64,000 bases of DNA from Arthrobacter globiformis NBRC 12137 (GCF_000238915.1 NZ_BAEG01000014.1:1-64000); one strand, 5' to 3'. Counted from the stretch's first letter, positions 15,451-25,165 are shown. Notes: generated by a model from the letters alone, not told the origin. Numbers and translations are program-made.

Positions 15451-15463
15451 ATCGATGGGGGTG

Positions 15464-17773
15464 CTAGCCGAAGTACTTCGGCAGGGTGGCCTCGTGGGCT
15501 TCGCGGAGGGCGTCCAGCGAGAGGGTGTCCACGCCGTTGATCTCCAGCTGTCCGCTGGCTGCATCCACCACGCCGATGCGCAGATGCTCGAAGCCGCGGG
15601 CGGTGCACATGTCCTTGAAACGGACTTCCTCGGAGCGCGGCACGCTGACGACAGCGCGGCCCTGGGTCTCGGAGAACAGCGCCGTGAAGAGGTCAACGCC
15701 GTCGCGGTCCAGGACATCCTGCAGCGCGATCCGGGCACCCACGCCGTAGCGCAGCGACGATTCCACGAGGGCCGCCGCGAGGCCGCCTTCGGAGAGGTCG
15801 TGGGCCGAGTCCACCATGCCGTCGCGGGACGCGTTGATCAGGATCTCGCCCAGCGCGCGTTCGGCCTCGAGGTCAACCTTGGGAGGCAGGCCACCAAGGT
15901 GGCCGCGCAGGTTGGACCACTCCGAGCCGTCCAGCTCGGCAGCCGTGGTGCCCAGCAGGTAGATGGCTGCGCCGTCTTCCCGCCAGCCCGACGGCGTGCG
16001 GCGGGCGACGTCGTCGAGCTTGCCCAGCACTGCCACCACGGGGGAGGGATGGATCGGCGTGGTGCCGGTCTGGTTGTACAGGGAGACGTTGCCGCCGGTC
16101 ACCGGGATGCCCAGCACCATGCAGGCGTCGGAGAGGCCACGGATGGCTTCGGCCAGCTGCCACATGACGTCCGGGTCCTCGGGGGAACCGAAGTTCAGGC
16201 AGTCGCTGACGGCCATCGGAACCGCGCCGGAGGTGGCCACGTTGCGGTAGGCCTCGGCCAGTGCCAGCTGGGCGCCGTGGTACGGATCAAGGTAGGTGTA
16301 GCGGCCATTGGCGTCGGTGGCCAGGGCAACGCCCAGGCCGGATTCCTCGTCCACGCGGACCACGCCGGCGTCGTCCGGGAACGCCATGGCGGTGTTGCCG
16401 CCGACGTACCGGTCGTACTGGTTGGTGATCCAGGACTTGTCGCACATGTTCGGCGAGGCAACGAGCTCGGTGACGGCTGCGGCCAGTTCCGCCGGGGCGG
16501 AGGGGCGGCCGGCGTCCTGCACGGAACCGGTGAACTTATCGGCCTGGACCGTGTCCTGCCACTCCGGACGGGCGAATGGACGGTCGTAGACCGGACCGTC
16601 ATGAGCCACGGTGCGCGGGTCGACGTCGACAATGACTTCGCCTTCCCACGTGATGATCAGGCGGCCGCTGTCGGTCACCTCACCCAGCCAGGCGTATTCC
16701 ACGGCCCACTTGTCCATGACGGCTTCGAAGGCCTCGACGTTCTCCGGGGTCACCACGGCCATCATGCGTTCCTGGGACTCGGACATCAGGATCTCGCCCG
16801 GAGTCAGGGTGGGGTCGCGCAGCAGGACAGAGGTCAGTTCGACGTTCATGCCGCCGTCGCCGTTGGAGGCGAGCTCGGACGTGGCGCATGAGATGCCGGC
16901 GGCACCGAGGTCCTGGATACCCTCAACCAGCGAACCCTTGAACAGTTCAAGGCAGCACTCGATCAGGACCTTCTCGGCGAACGGGTCGCCCACCTGCACA
17001 GCCGGCCGCTTGGACGGCTTGGTGTCGTCGAAGGACTCGGAGGCGAGCACGGAGGCGCCGCCGATGCCGTCGCCGCCGGTGCGGGCACCGAACAGCACCA
17101 CCTTGTTGCCCTTGCCGGAGGCGTTGGCCAGGCGGATGTCCTCGTGGCGCATGACGCCCACTGCCAGGGCGTTGACCAGCGGGTTGCCCTGGTAGACGGA
17201 GTCGAAGACCATCTCGCCGCCGATGTTCGGCAGGCCGAGGGAGTTGCCGTAGCCGCCGATGCCGGCGACCGCGCCGTGCATGACGCGGGCCGTGTCCGGG
17301 TGGTCGATGGCGCCGAAGCGCAGCGGATCCATCACGGCCACGGGGCGGGCACCCATGGAGATGATGTCGCGGACGATGCCGCCGATGCCGGTGGCGGCAC
17401 CCTGGTACGGCTCAACGAACGACGGCGAGTTGTGGGACTCGATCTTGAAGGTCACGGCCCAGCCGTCGCCCAGGTTGGTGACGCCGGCGTTCTCGCCGAT
17501 GCCCACCAGCATGTCCTTCTTCATCTCGTCGGTCACCTTCTCGCCGAACTGGCGCAGGTGGTTCTTCGAGGACTTGTAGGAGCAGTGCTCGCTCCACATC
17601 ACGGAGTACATGGCGAGTTCCGCGCCGGTCGGGCGCCGGCCCAGGACCTTGACGATCTCGTCGAACTCGTTGCGCTTCAGGCCCAGCTCGGCCCAGGGCA
17701 GCTCGGTGTCCGGCGTCTTGGCCGCGTTCTCGACGGTGTCGATGTTGAACTTCTTGGTGGTTTCCGTGGTCAC
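15464..17773 (-). CDS. purL: Phosphoribosylformylglycinamidine synthase subunit II
   Basis: 769 residues, the length of small (PurS/PurQ-dependent) PurL. It converts FGAR to FGAM with ATP and ammonia supplied by PurQ, step four of purine synthesis. Motifs seen: [16 protein letters not shown] near residue 55 with the catalytic His, [20 protein letters not shown] (about 110-129), [41 protein letters not shown] (about 530), and [16 protein letters not shown] (about 665). Its start overlaps the purQ stop by four bases, which implies translational coupling. The order on the minus strand is purS, purQ, purL. Confidence 0.97.
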   Translation of the reverse strand: MTTETTKKFNIDTVENAAKTPDTELPWAELGLKRNEFDEIVKVLGRRPTGAELAMYSVMWSEHCSYKSSKNHLRQFGEKVTDEMKKDMLVGIGENAGVTNLGDGWAVTFKIESHNSPSFVEPYQGAATGIGGIVRDIISMGARPVAVMDPLRFGAIDHPDTARVMHGAVAGIGGYGNSLGLPNIGGEMVFDSVYQGNPLVNALAVGVMRHEDIRLANASGKGNKVVLFGARTGGDGIGGASVLASESFDDTKPSKRPAVQVGDPFAEKVLIECCLELFKGSLVEGIQDLGAAGISCATSELASNGDGGMNVELTSVLLRDPTLTPGEILMSESQERMMAVVTPENVEAFEAVMDKWAVEYAWLGEVTDSGRLIITWEGEVIVDVDPRTVAHDGPVYDRPFARPEWQDTVQADKFTGSVQDAGRPSAPAELAAAVTELVASPNMCDKSWITNQYDRYVGGNTAMAFPDDAGVVRVDEESGLGVALATDANGRYTYLDPYHGAQLALAEAYRNVATSGAVPMAVSDCLNFGSPEDPDVMWQLAEAIRGLSDACMVLGIPVTGGNVSLYNQTGTTPIHPSPVVAVLGKLDDVARRTPSGWREDGAAIYLLGTTAAELDGSEWSNLRGHLGGLPPKVDLEAERALGEILINASRDGMVDSAHDLSEGGLAAALVESSLRYGVGARIALQDVLDRDGVDLFTALFSETQGRAVVSVPRSEEVRFKDMCTARGFEHLRIGVVDAASGQLEINGVDTLSLDALREAHEATLPKYFG

Positions 17774-18543
17774 TTGTCGCCTCCCACAATCTTGTTCAGT
17801 ACCGAGGTGAAGAGACCGAGGCCTTCGGTGTCGGACCCGCCGATACCGTCCAGGGACTCGGGGCCGAAGCCCACTTCCACGGCGTGCTCCGGGTGCGGCA
17901 TGAGGCCCACCACGTTGCCGGCGGCGTTCGAGATGCCGGCGATGTCGCGGCGGGAGCCGTTCGGGTTGAATCCCACGTAGCGAAACACCACGCGGCCCTC
18001 GGCCTCCAGGGCGTCGAGGGTCTTCTCGTCCGCGATGTACTGGCCGTCCTGGTTCTTCAGCGGCACCGTGATTTCCTGGCCCGCGGCATAGTCCCCGGTC
18101 CAGTAGGTGCTGTTGTTCTCGACGCGCAGCACCTGGTCGCGGCAGATGAACTTCAGGTGGTCGTTCTTGATCATGGAGCCGGGCAGCAAGTGCGACTCGG
18201 TCAGCAGCTGGAAGCCGTTGCAGATGCCGAGCACCGGCAGCTTGGCGTCCGAGTTGGCGGCGTCGATGATCTTGGACATCAGCGGGGCGAAGCGCGCGAT
18301 GGCGCCGGCGCGCAGGTAGTCGCCGTAGGAGAATCCGCCCGGCAGGATGACGGCGTCGACGTCGCCCAGGTCGGAGTCTCCGTGCCAGAGCTCCACGGGC
18401 GTGCCGCCCGCGAGCCGGACCGCCCGGGAAGCGTCCCGGTCATCCAGGGTTCCGGGGAAAGTGACGACGCCGATCTTCGCGCCTGCCAGGCGCGGCTCGG
18501 CGGCGACGGCGACTGCCTCGCCGATCAGGGGAAGTTCAGTCAT
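17770..18543 (-). CDS. purQ: Phosphoribosylformylglycinamidine synthase subunit I (glutaminase)
   Basis: 257 residues. Class I glutamine amidotransferase that releases ammonia for PurL. The nucleophile is Cys108 in [15 protein letters not shown], and the His/Glu pair lies in [11 protein letters not shown] near the C-terminus. [13 protein letters not shown] and [19 protein letters not shown] are typical PurQ segments. An N-terminal extension of about 20 residues precedes the usual start at [12 protein letters not shown]; the ATG at 18543 lies one base after purS ends, which favours it. Confidence 0.96.
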   Translation of the reverse strand: MTELPLIGEAVAVAAEPRLAGAKIGVVTFPGTLDDRDASRAVRLAGGTPVELWHGDSDLGDVDAVILPGGFSYGDYLRAGAIARFAPLMSKIIDAANSDAKLPVLGICNGFQLLTESHLLPGSMIKNDHLKFICRDQVLRVENNSTYWTGDYAAGQEITVPLKNQDGQYIADEKTLDALEAEGRVVFRYVGFNPNGSRRDIAGISNAAGNVVGLMPHPEHAVEVGFGPESLDGIGGSDTEGLGLFTSVLNKIVGGDK

Positions 18544-18544
18544 C

Positions 18545-18796
18545 TCAGGCCTCGACGACCTCGACGTTCACGACGTCCTCGATCACCGGGTTGGACAGCA
18601 GGGTTTCGGCGGCATCGCGGGCCTGGGCCAGGATGTCCTCGGTCACCTCGCCGTCAACGGTCAGTTCGAAACGCTTGCCCTGGCGTACAGAGCTAAAGCT
18701 GGTGAAGCCCAGGCGGGGGAGTGCACCCACGATGGCCTTCCCCTGCGGGTCCAGAATCTCGGGCTTGGGCATGACGTCGACAACGATCCGGGGCAT
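18545..18796 (-). CDS. purS: Phosphoribosylformylglycinamidine synthase subunit PurS
   Basis: 83 residues from ATG 18796, which has AGGAG about nine bases upstream; an in-frame ATG further upstream at 18820 lacks one. [22 protein letters not shown] and the C-terminal [12 protein letters not shown]-type strand are those of PurS, the small subunit that forms the PurLQS complex. It is the first gene of the operon. The 265-bp gap to the divergent gene at 19062 must hold its promoter; I see no purine riboswitch there. Confidence 0.94.
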   Translation of the reverse strand: MPRIVVDVMPKPEILDPQGKAIVGALPRLGFTSFSSVRQGKRFELTVDGEVTEDILAQARDAAETLLSNPVIEDVVNVEVVEA

Positions 18797-19061
18797 CCGG
18801 TAACTCCTGTGCGTGTGCATTGGGTAAGGGCGCAGCGGAGTGGTGCCGTCTCACGCCATTCCTGAAGTTGCCTGCCGGTTCAAATGGCAGGGCATTCAAA
18901 TGGCATGGTGTGGACGGGCGCTCCGCGAGCTTGCATGCCTATTCTACCGGCCGCGGCGCACCACTCCGTATTCGGTGCCGCGGACGTCCGGCGGACGCCG
19001 CGGGAAAGGAAGAACGACGCCGGCTCTGGCCCGCCGCGGGCGGCCTCAGTAGGATTGCGGA

Positions 19062-19307
19062 ATGGCTGAGAAACCGAAATCTGTCCTGCTGCCGGTAATG
19101 GCCGTCGCCGTGTTCGCCGGTCTCGGGAGGATGGTGATCCAGAAGATCAGGGCGGACCGTGCCGCCCGCCAAAACGGCACTGGCCAGGCCGGGGTCGGGC
19201 GGGGGCGTGCCGGGCGGCGCGCAGCCGGGCAGGACCGGGTGGCCGGCCCGGTGGACGAGAAGACGCGCCAGTGGATCAGCGACGTGGTCCGTACGCCCCG
19301 GCAGTAG
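19062..19307 (+). CDS. Small single-pass membrane protein
   Basis: 81 residues: a short N-terminus, one membrane helix (SVLLPVMAVAVFAGLGRMVI, about 6-25), then a very basic Arg/Gly segment (KIRADRAARQNGTGQAG...RAGRRAAGQ) and a short C-terminal part, DEKTRQWISDVVRTPRQ. No family recognised. It is divergent from purS and followed by a good terminator, so it is probably a single-gene unit. Confidence 0.55.
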   Translation: MAEKPKSVLLPVMAVAVFAGLGRMVIQKIRADRAARQNGTGQAGVGRGRAGRRAAGQDRVAGPVDEKTRQWISDVVRTPRQ

Positions 19308-19343
19308 ATCGCCGGCAATAGCTCCGCAATCTTTAGCTCCCCT

Positions 19344-19378
19344 GCGGCGGGTTCCTTTTCGGGCGCCCGCCGCTTTTT
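19344..19378 (+). terminator. Intrinsic terminator after the small membrane protein
   Basis: GCGGCGGG (19344-19351) pairs with CCCGCCGC (19366-19373), followed by TTTTT. Confidence 0.85.
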
Positions 19379-19574
19379 CATGCCCGTGTCGAATGCCATG
19401 ACAAAAAAGTAAATTCTGGTTTGTGGCCTATGTCATATGCGGCTCTCAGTAGGTACTGTGGGGATCGGTCGACGATTGCTGGGATCGACAGGACCTGTCA
19501 TCTTCACGTGTCGTTGCCGCCTGCGCCCGGCAATGTAGCCGGGGCCGTTCCTTTATGAAAGGTTCAAACCACTC

Positions 19575-22500
19575 GTGAAATCTGCAGGAAAAAGCTTCTT
19601 CCGAAGCCGGGGGGCCCGGAAAGCAGCGGCACTGGTTGTCGGCTTGCCTTTGCTCCTTTCGTCAGCCGGCGCGCTGCCGGCAGCCGCGGCGCCGTCGCAG
19701 CTTGCGGCCCCGGCCGCACAGCAAAAGAACGTCGACCCCAACGACTACTCCGCCGGCCGCTATATCGTGGTGCTGACCGAGAAGCCCGCCGCCACCTACG
19801 AGGGCGGCACGCCGGGCCTGCAGGCCACGAAGCCGCGGTCCGGCCGCAAGCTCGACGCCGACCGGGCAGAGGTCCGCCGGTACCAGGCCCACCTGGAGGC
19901 GAAGCAGGCCGCGCTGGCCGAACAGGAAAACGTGCAGATCCGCCGCAATTACACGGCGGCACTCAACGGCTTCACCGCCACGCTCACCGCCGACCAGGCC
20001 GTGAACCTCGCCAAGAACCCGGGGGTCCTCGCGGTGGCGCCGGACACCCAGCAGGCCCCGGACTACTCCACCACGGACTTCCTCAAGCTCAGCGGCACTA
20101 ACGGCACGTGGAACAAGCAGTTCGGCGGCAAGGCGGGCGCCGGCAAGGGCGTTGTGGTGGGCATCATCGATTCCGGCTACACGCCTGGCAGCAAGTTCTT
20201 CGCGGGCCAAGACGTTGCGCCGCTCAAGGGCAATCCGCAAGTTGGCGTTCCCTACCGCACCGCCGGCGGCAGCATCGCGATGCTGAAGGCAGACGGCAGC
20301 ACCTTCGAGGGCGAGTGCCAGAAGGGTGAAAAGTTCAACGGAACGGCCTGCAACTCCAAGGTTCTCAGTGCCAGGTACTTCTCCGACGCCTTCGAGGATT
20401 CCGTGGCCACGCAGGACCGGGCGCCTGAGGAGCTCATTTCGCCCGTGGACGTGGGAAGTCACGGCACCCACACGGCAAGCACCGCCGCCGGCAACGCCGA
20501 CGTCGAGACCTTCGTCGACGGCCGCAGCTTCGGCCTGACCGGCGGCATCGCACCGGCAGCCAAGCTCTCCATCTACAAGATCTGCTGGGAGGACAACGAC
20601 CCCAACACCGGCGGCTGCTACACCTCGTCCGCCGTGGACGCCATCAACCAGGCCGTACTCGACGGTGTGGACGTCCTGAACTATTCGATCTCGGGCACCA
20701 CCTCCACCACCACGGACCCGGTGTCCATGGCATTCCTGTCCGCCGCCTCGGCCGGCATCTTCGTGGCCACCTCCGCGGGCAACTCCGGCCCTGAAGCCAG
20801 CACAGTGAACCACGGCGAGCCATGGGTCACCACCGTTGCGGCCAGCAGCTTCTCCCAGGAACTGCAGGGCACTGTCGAGTTCTCCGACGGCAGCAAGTTC
20901 CGCGGCGCCAGCATCATGAACCGTGAAGTTGCCGGCGCAGGCATTGTGCTCGCCGCCAATGCAGCATCCGGACAGGCCGCCGATCCTGCGCTGTGCGCCC
21001 CCGGCTCACTCGATCCGGCCAAGATCGCCGGCAAGGTGGTGGTCTGCGACCGCGGCGTCTACGACCGGGTGGCCAAGAGTGCCGAGGTTGCGCGGGGCGG
21101 CGGCGTGGGCATGATCCTCGTCAACCTGGCGGCATCATCGCTCGATGCCGACAAGCACTCCGTCCCCACAGTGCACCTGAATCCGCCTGCCACGGAAACC
21201 ATCAAGGCCAAGGTGGCGGCGAACCCGGCCATCACGGTATCCCTGATCAACAAGGACACCACGGGACTGCCCGCCGAGGCGCAGCCGCAAATTGCCGGCT
21301 TCTCCTCCCGAGGACCGCTCCTCGCCACCGATTCGGACCTGCTGAAGCCCGATGTCGCCGCACCCGGCGTGGCTGTCCTGGCCGGTGTTTCGCCGATCGG
21401 CGCCGGCGGCGACGAATTCGGTTTCATGTCCGGGACGTCGATGGCGTCACCCCACGTGGCCGGCTTCGGTGCCCTCATCCTGGGCAAGAACCCCACCTGG
21501 TCCCCTGCCGCCGTGAAGTCTGCCATGATGACCACCGCCGGCGACGTCAAGCTCGCGGACGGCAGCAAGAACACGGACGTGCTGGCCACCGGCGCAGGGC
21601 AGGTCGATCCCGCCCGCGTCCTGGATCCGGGGCTCGTGTACGAGGCCAGCACCGACGACTACCTGCGGTTCATCCAGGGAACCGGCGTCGACCTCGGCAT
21701 GCCCGGCCTCGGCAGCACGCGGCCCCGTGACATGAACGTCCCGTCCTTCTCGCTCGGGAACCTGGCCGGCAGGATCGAGGTCACCCGCACGGTGACGGCA
21801 CTGGCGCCGGGCGTCTACAGCGCCAAGGCCAGCGTGCCCGGGGTGAAGGTGACGGTCACGCCGTCGGTCCTGTCCTTCGCCGCAGCCGGCGAGAAGCGCA
21901 CGTTCAAAGTGGCCTTTGAAAACCAAAGCGCCACGCTGGGTCAGTTCGCCGCCGGTTCGCTGACGTGGCAGGGGGCCGGAAAGACCGTGACATCACCGAT
22001 CGCGGTCCGGCCGCAGTCGGTGGTGGCTCCCAAGAACATTTCGTTCACCTCCCAAGGTGCCAATGGTTCCGGGAACATCAGCATCGTCTCGGGTTCGAAC
22101 TCGCCCACGAACGTGACGCTGGACGGCCTGTCGAAGGCGGACTCCTCGGCCATCGAACTCGTCCCCGGGCCGTTCCGTTATGAGGCGGATGCCTCCAACT
22201 TCGTCAAGACCGTGGAAGTTCCGGCCGGCGTGCCGCTGGCCAAGCTGTCCGTGATTTCCGCTGATGAGAACGCCGACTTCGACATGGTGGTCATCACCCC
22301 GGACGGTCAGGGAATCGTCGCCGCCACGGCCTCAGCGAGCGAGTCGGTCTCGATTCCGAACCCTGCCGCGGGCACCTACCGGATGTTCGTGAACCTCTAT
22401 GACAGTCCCGGCCAACAGGCAACCAAGGCCTCCGTGGATGCTGCGGTCCTGGGAGCAAACGAGGGCAACGCCACCGTGACGCCTGATCCGGTCCGCCTTG

Positions 22501-22730
22501 TGAACGGGCTCGGCGGGAAGCTTGCCCTCACCTGGAAGAACCTGGCTCCCGGCTCCTATATCGGACGGATCACCTTCGACGGGGCCAGTTCCCCGACGTT
22601 CGTGAACGTTGTGGTGGCGGAGGGCGGCGCCGTCGCGGTTGCACCGGCTTCGGAAGATCCGAAGAAAAAGAAGGAACAGGGGAAGGTCCAGAACGAGGAC
22701 CTGACGCGGTCACCGGATAACTCCATCTAG
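19575..22730 (+). CDS. Secreted subtilisin-like serine protease (S8), long form
   Basis: 1051 residues from GTG 19575. Signal peptide (KAAALVVGLPLLLSSAGALPAAAA), an I9 propeptide (RYIVVLTEKPAATYEGG... to about residue 155) and an S8 domain with Asp199 in GIIDSGYTP, His296 in GSHGTHTAST, the oxyanion Asn in TSAGNSGPEA and Ser622 in GTSMASPHVAG. A protease-associated (PA) domain is inserted between His and Ser (about 450-560; PAKIAGKVVVCDRG). After the catalytic domain comes an Fn3-like cucumisin-type domain, then an extra region of about 250 residues that its neighbour at 25166 lacks, ending in KKKKEQGKVQNEDL. No wall anchor. Together with 25166 it is one of two paralogues bracketing SSI-like genes. 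Confidence 0.93.
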   Translation: MKSAGKSFFRSRGARKAAALVVGLPLLLSSAGALPAAAAPSQLAAPAAQQKNVDPNDYSAGRYIVVLTEKPAATYEGGTPGLQATKPRSGRKLDADRAEVRRYQAHLEAKQAALAEQENVQIRRNYTAALNGFTATLTADQAVNLAKNPGVLAVAPDTQQAPDYSTTDFLKLSGTNGTWNKQFGGKAGAGKGVVVGIIDSGYTPGSKFFAGQDVAPLKGNPQVGVPYRTAGGSIAMLKADGSTFEGECQKGEKFNGTACNSKVLSARYFSDAFEDSVATQDRAPEELISPVDVGSHGTHTASTAAGNADVETFVDGRSFGLTGGIAPAAKLSIYKICWEDNDPNTGGCYTSSAVDAINQAVLDGVDVLNYSISGTTSTTTDPVSMAFLSAASAGIFVATSAGNSGPEASTVNHGEPWVTTVAASSFSQELQGTVEFSDGSKFRGASIMNREVAGAGIVLAANAASGQAADPALCAPGSLDPAKIAGKVVVCDRGVYDRVAKSAEVARGGGVGMILVNLAASSLDADKHSVPTVHLNPPATETIKAKVAANPAITVSLINKDTTGLPAEAQPQIAGFSSRGPLLATDSDLLKPDVAAPGVAVLAGVSPIGAGGDEFGFMSGTSMASPHVAGFGALILGKNPTWSPAAVKSAMMTTAGDVKLADGSKNTDVLATGAGQVDPARVLDPGLVYEASTDDYLRFIQGTGVDLGMPGLGSTRPRDMNVPSFSLGNLAGRIEVTRTVTALAPGVYSAKASVPGVKVTVTPSVLSFAAAGEKRTFKVAFENQSATLGQFAAGSLTWQGAGKTVTSPIAVRPQSVVAPKNISFTSQGANGSGNISIVSGSNSPTNVTLDGLSKADSSAIELVPGPFRYEADASNFVKTVEVPAGVPLAKLSVISADENADFDMVVITPDGQGIVAATASASESVSIPNPAAGTYRMFVNLYDSPGQQATKASVDAAVLGANEGNATVTPDPVRLVNGLGGKLALTWKNLAPGSYIGRITFDGASSPTFVNVVVAEGGAVAVAPASEDPKKKKEQGKVQNEDLTRSPDNSI

Positions 22731-22769
22731 GAAGGTCCCGGAACCGGGCTCCCGAAAGGACCCCACACC

Positions 22770-22816
22770 GAAGGCCGGCGGGCGTGGCACACAATGCCAG
22801 GGTCCCGCCGGCCTTC
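22770..22816 (+). terminator. Terminator-like hairpin after the long subtilase
   Basis: Perfect 13-bp stem GAAGGCCGGCGGG (22770-22782) with 22804-22816 and a 21-base loop. No T-run, but the stem is very stable and 40 bases after the stop. Confidence 0.65.
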
Positions 22817-22830
22817 GCTGCATTTGGCTG

Positions 22831-22893
22831 GAGTCTTTGTACAGACAAGGGGCGCTAATCGCCCCGCAAGTGACGATAGGTGGACAAAAACTC
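22831..22893. repeat. 63-bp palindromic element, copy 2
   Basis: Begins GAGTCTTTGTACA and ends GTGGACAAAAACTC; the inner hairpin is GGGGCG...CGCCCC. Same total length and same ends as 10670-10732. It lies between the terminator of the long subtilase and the convergent inhibitor-like gene. Confidence 0.65.
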
Positions 22894-22935
22894 TTCGTGG
22901 ACGGCGCGTTGGGAAGCTCGCAAAGTCCTGGCAGC

Positions 22936-23334
22936 TCAGATGGCGCCCGTGGACCCGGCCACTCCGCCCAGCAGCGGGGACAGCGCCCGCCAGCGCGCAA
23001 TTTCACAGCCGTCCGTCAGGGAAAACCGGGAGTTCACGGCGCGGCCGTTGAAGGTGCCGGTGACCACCGCAACCTGGGGGCCGCCGTACTGCTGGGTGCA
23101 CAGCTTGGGCGGGCCGGGTTCGGGGAAAAAGATCCGTTCGCCGAAGCGGCCGACGGCGGCAATCGCCGCCGCCGGATCCGGCAGTGTCGATTCCACCACC
23201 TGGCCGGAACGGCTGACGAGGGCAAAGACGTGTTCCGGGCCGCCGGGCGAGTGGGTGAGGATGACGGTCAGTTCGACGTCCGGGTCCGGAGTCAGGCCGG
23301 GGTCCCGTGGCGGGGAGGCAGGTGTGTCGCTCAC
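22936..23334 (-). CDS. SSI-like (subtilisin inhibitor family) protein without signal peptide
   Basis: 132 residues from GTG 23334, overlapping the stop of the upstream gene by four bases (GTGA). The C-terminal half (LCTQQYGGPQVAVVTG...NGRAVNSRFSLTDGCEIARW) matches the reactive-site half of Streptomyces subtilisin inhibitor (SSI, family I16): Cys, reactive loop, YGGP, and the partner Cys about 31 residues later. The first SSI disulfide is lost: the corresponding segment is VFALVSRSGQ, without cysteine. There is no signal peptide or lipobox, so the product should stay in the cytoplasm, where a disulfide-dependent inhibitor would not be expected to form normally. It may be a domesticated paralogue of the lipoprotein at 24292. 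Confidence 0.7.
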   Translation of the reverse strand: MSDTPASPPRDPGLTPDPDVELTVILTHSPGGPEHVFALVSRSGQVVESTLPDPAAAIAAVGRFGERIFFPEPGPPKLCTQQYGGPQVAVVTGTFNGRAVNSRFSLTDGCEIARWRALSPLLGGVAGSTGAI

Positions 23335-24287
23335 CGTTCGTCCTCCGTCCCGAGGCTGTCGAGGAGCGGTGCGAGGGCGGCCATCAGCCGGCCGCGCAGC
23401 TTCTGGGCCTCGGCCGAGAAGGCCCGCTGCTGCTCCACATAAGCCGCCTTGCCGTCGGGGGTCTCAATCGGAATGGCCGGGTAGCCCCAGTCTGTGAGGT
23501 CATAGGGGGAGGCCTGCATGTCCATGGCCCGTACCCGCCACGACAGCTCGAAGCAGTCCATCACGAGTTCGCTCGGCAGGGCCGGCGAGAGCTTGTACGC
23601 CCACTTGTAGAGGTCCATGTTGGCGTGCAGGCACCCGGGCTGCTCCATGGTGCGCTGGTTCTCCCGGCTGGGCGACAGCTCGTTCAGGGGCACGGCGTCG
23701 GGTGTGTAGAACCGGAACGCGTCGAAGTGGGAGCAGCGGATCCTGTTGTCCTCAACCACCTTGTCCGTGCCCGCGCCGCCCAGCCGCAGCTTGAGGTACT
23801 CGTGGCGCAGCTCGAACTTCTCCTGCCGGTAGACCATGGCCCACTCATGCAGGCCGAAGCAGCCGAACTGCGCGGGCCGCGCGGCTGTTCCGGCCAGGAT
23901 GATCCGGGCAAACAGGAGCGCGTCGCGCCGTTCGGCCAGGAATGCCTCCCGATCGAACGCCACCGCGGTGCTGCCCGCCGGGAGGCCCACGCTGGCAAGC
24001 TCACCGCCGTCGAGCGCTGTGTAGTATTTCCAGTCCCTGCGGGCGGCAGCCTCCGTCCCGGAGAGGACCACGCCGTCCCCGGGATGCCAGCGCAGCAGCT
24101 GGCCTGGCTTTTGCGTGTAGTACGTGAAGAGGAAGTCCTCCACGGGATGCTTCCGTCCCGCGGAGCGCCGGGCAAGGTAGGGATCGGCGTAGCGGCGCAC
24201 CCTGCGCACGTGGGCGGTTTCCCGTTCCCTCCAGTCGGCGGGGGAGAGGACCCTGGCAACGGGGATCGTCAAAGCAGTGCCTGCCAC
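23331..24287 (-). CDS. Conserved protein labelled '3-methyladenine DNA glycosylase' in relatives
   Basis: About 318 residues; the start is uncertain (GTG 24287 or TTG 24272), both just after the stop of the lipoprotein gene. Conserved segments are HPVEDFLFTYYTQKPGQLLRWHPG (about 55-80), RPAQFGCFGLHEWAMVYR (about 150-168), NRIRCSHFDAFRFYTPDA and QPGCLHANMDLYKWAYKLSP. These define a conserved actinobacterial family often annotated as 3-methyladenine glycosylase, but I see no helix-hairpin-helix or other glycosylase signature, so the label should be treated as provisional. The Cys/His-rich conserved blocks suggest an enzyme. It sits between two SSI-like genes in one operon. Confidence 0.65.
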   Translation of the reverse strand: MAGTALTIPVARVLSPADWRERETAHVRRVRRYADPYLARRSAGRKHPVEDFLFTYYTQKPGQLLRWHPGDGVVLSGTEAAARRDWKYYTALDGGELASVGLPAGSTAVAFDREAFLAERRDALLFARIILAGTAARPAQFGCFGLHEWAMVYRQEKFELRHEYLKLRLGGAGTDKVVEDNRIRCSHFDAFRFYTPDAVPLNELSPSRENQRTMEQPGCLHANMDLYKWAYKLSPALPSELVMDCFELSWRVRAMDMQASPYDLTDWGYPAIPIETPDGKAAYVEQQRAFSAEAQKLRGRLMAALAPLLDSLGTEDER

Positions 24288-24291
24288 AGTG

Positions 24292-24924
24292 CTAAAGCGC
24301 CCCGCCTGCAGCGCCGAGGATGTCCTTGGCGGCGTTCCAGGCACCGATCTGGCAGCCGTCCCGCAGGGCGAAGGAGGTCTCCACCGGGGTGCCATTGACT
24401 TCGCCGGTCACGGTGGCCACCTGCGGCCCGCCGTACTGCTGCGTGCAGGAGATGCCCTTGGGCGGAGCAGCGGGGTTCACGATGGCTGCATTGTTCTTCA
24501 GAGCCGTGCAGCCTGCGGCAGCGTTGGGGTGCTGGCTTTCCGCCATCGGCGCGCCGTCTTTGCAGACCAGCGTGTAGTTGACGGCCTTGCCGTCCTTGGA
24601 CGCTTTGACAGTGATGGACAGTTCGGCATCGCCGGCGCCGGGGCCGGACGGCAGGGGAGAAGCGGCAGGGGGTGCGGGCGCTGGGACTGTCGTTTCGGCG
24701 TCGGGCGGTGTAGAGCCGGGCGCCGGGGTACTGGGGGTGCCGGGGGTTCCAGTGCCCGGAGTCTGGGTGCCGGGGGTTTCGGTGCCCGGGGATTCGGTCC
24801 CCGGCGAGCCGGTGGTGGTCCCGGGGGTGGCTGAAGGCTGGCCGGGTCCGGTGCTCGGGGTGCAGGCCGCGAGACCGCCCGTCGCCGCGAGGGCGAGCAG
24901 CACAGAAATCAGTTGCTTGCGCAT
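24292..24924 (-). CDS. SSI-family protease inhibitor lipoprotein
   Basis: 210 residues from ATG 24924 (GAGGAG upstream). A lipoprotein signal peptide ends in the lipobox GLAAC with lipid Cys21. A Gly/Thr/Pro-rich linker of PGT repeats follows (about 22-90), then an SSI-like domain with four cysteines in the SSI pattern: LVCKDG...AAGCTAL (first disulfide) and ISCTQQYGGPQVATVTG...LRDGCQIGAW (reactive-site disulfide). By alignment with SSI (CPMVYDP) the P1 residue would be Gln, which is unusual for the family. It is probably tethered to the outer face of the membrane, where it could restrain the two secreted subtilases encoded on either side. Confidence 0.8.
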   Translation of the reverse strand: MRKQLISVLLALAATGGLAACTPSTGPGQPSATPGTTTGSPGTESPGTETPGTQTPGTGTPGTPSTPAPGSTPPDAETTVPAPAPPAASPLPSGPGAGDAELSITVKASKDGKAVNYTLVCKDGAPMAESQHPNAAAGCTALKNNAAIVNPAAPPKGISCTQQYGGPQVATVTGEVNGTPVETSFALRDGCQIGAWNAAKDILGAAGGAL

Positions 24925-25165
24925 GCCGGGTCTCCTCAAGTTTTTCCCATTCTACCGTCGGGGCCCCGGGCCGTCCGGTACAGGCGGATAACGGTACCCG
25001 GCAATTGCTAACGGAAGGGTATCGATTCTTGCGGGCGTCCGCGGTATCTTTCTGACATCAACGGGTGCGCGGCATAACCACATAGTGATGACGCCCATGG
25101 GGGGCAGAGCGTCCAGTTCGTGGGACCGAAGGTCTACAGGTCCTGAACCAAGGAAGGCATCCCCC

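Noticed and set aside
15455-16891. Plus-strand open frame of 478 codons opposite purL.
   Set aside because: Pure antisense shadow of a highly conserved gene in high-GC DNA.
18797-19061. A purine riboswitch controlling purSQL.
   Set aside because: No purine aptamer core could be found in the divergent region, and such riboswitches are rare in this group.
22831-22893. An insertion sequence end or transposon remnant.
   Set aside because: There is no transposase, no flanking target duplication, and the two 63-bp copies have different inner stems that stay paired, which suits a structured repeat better.
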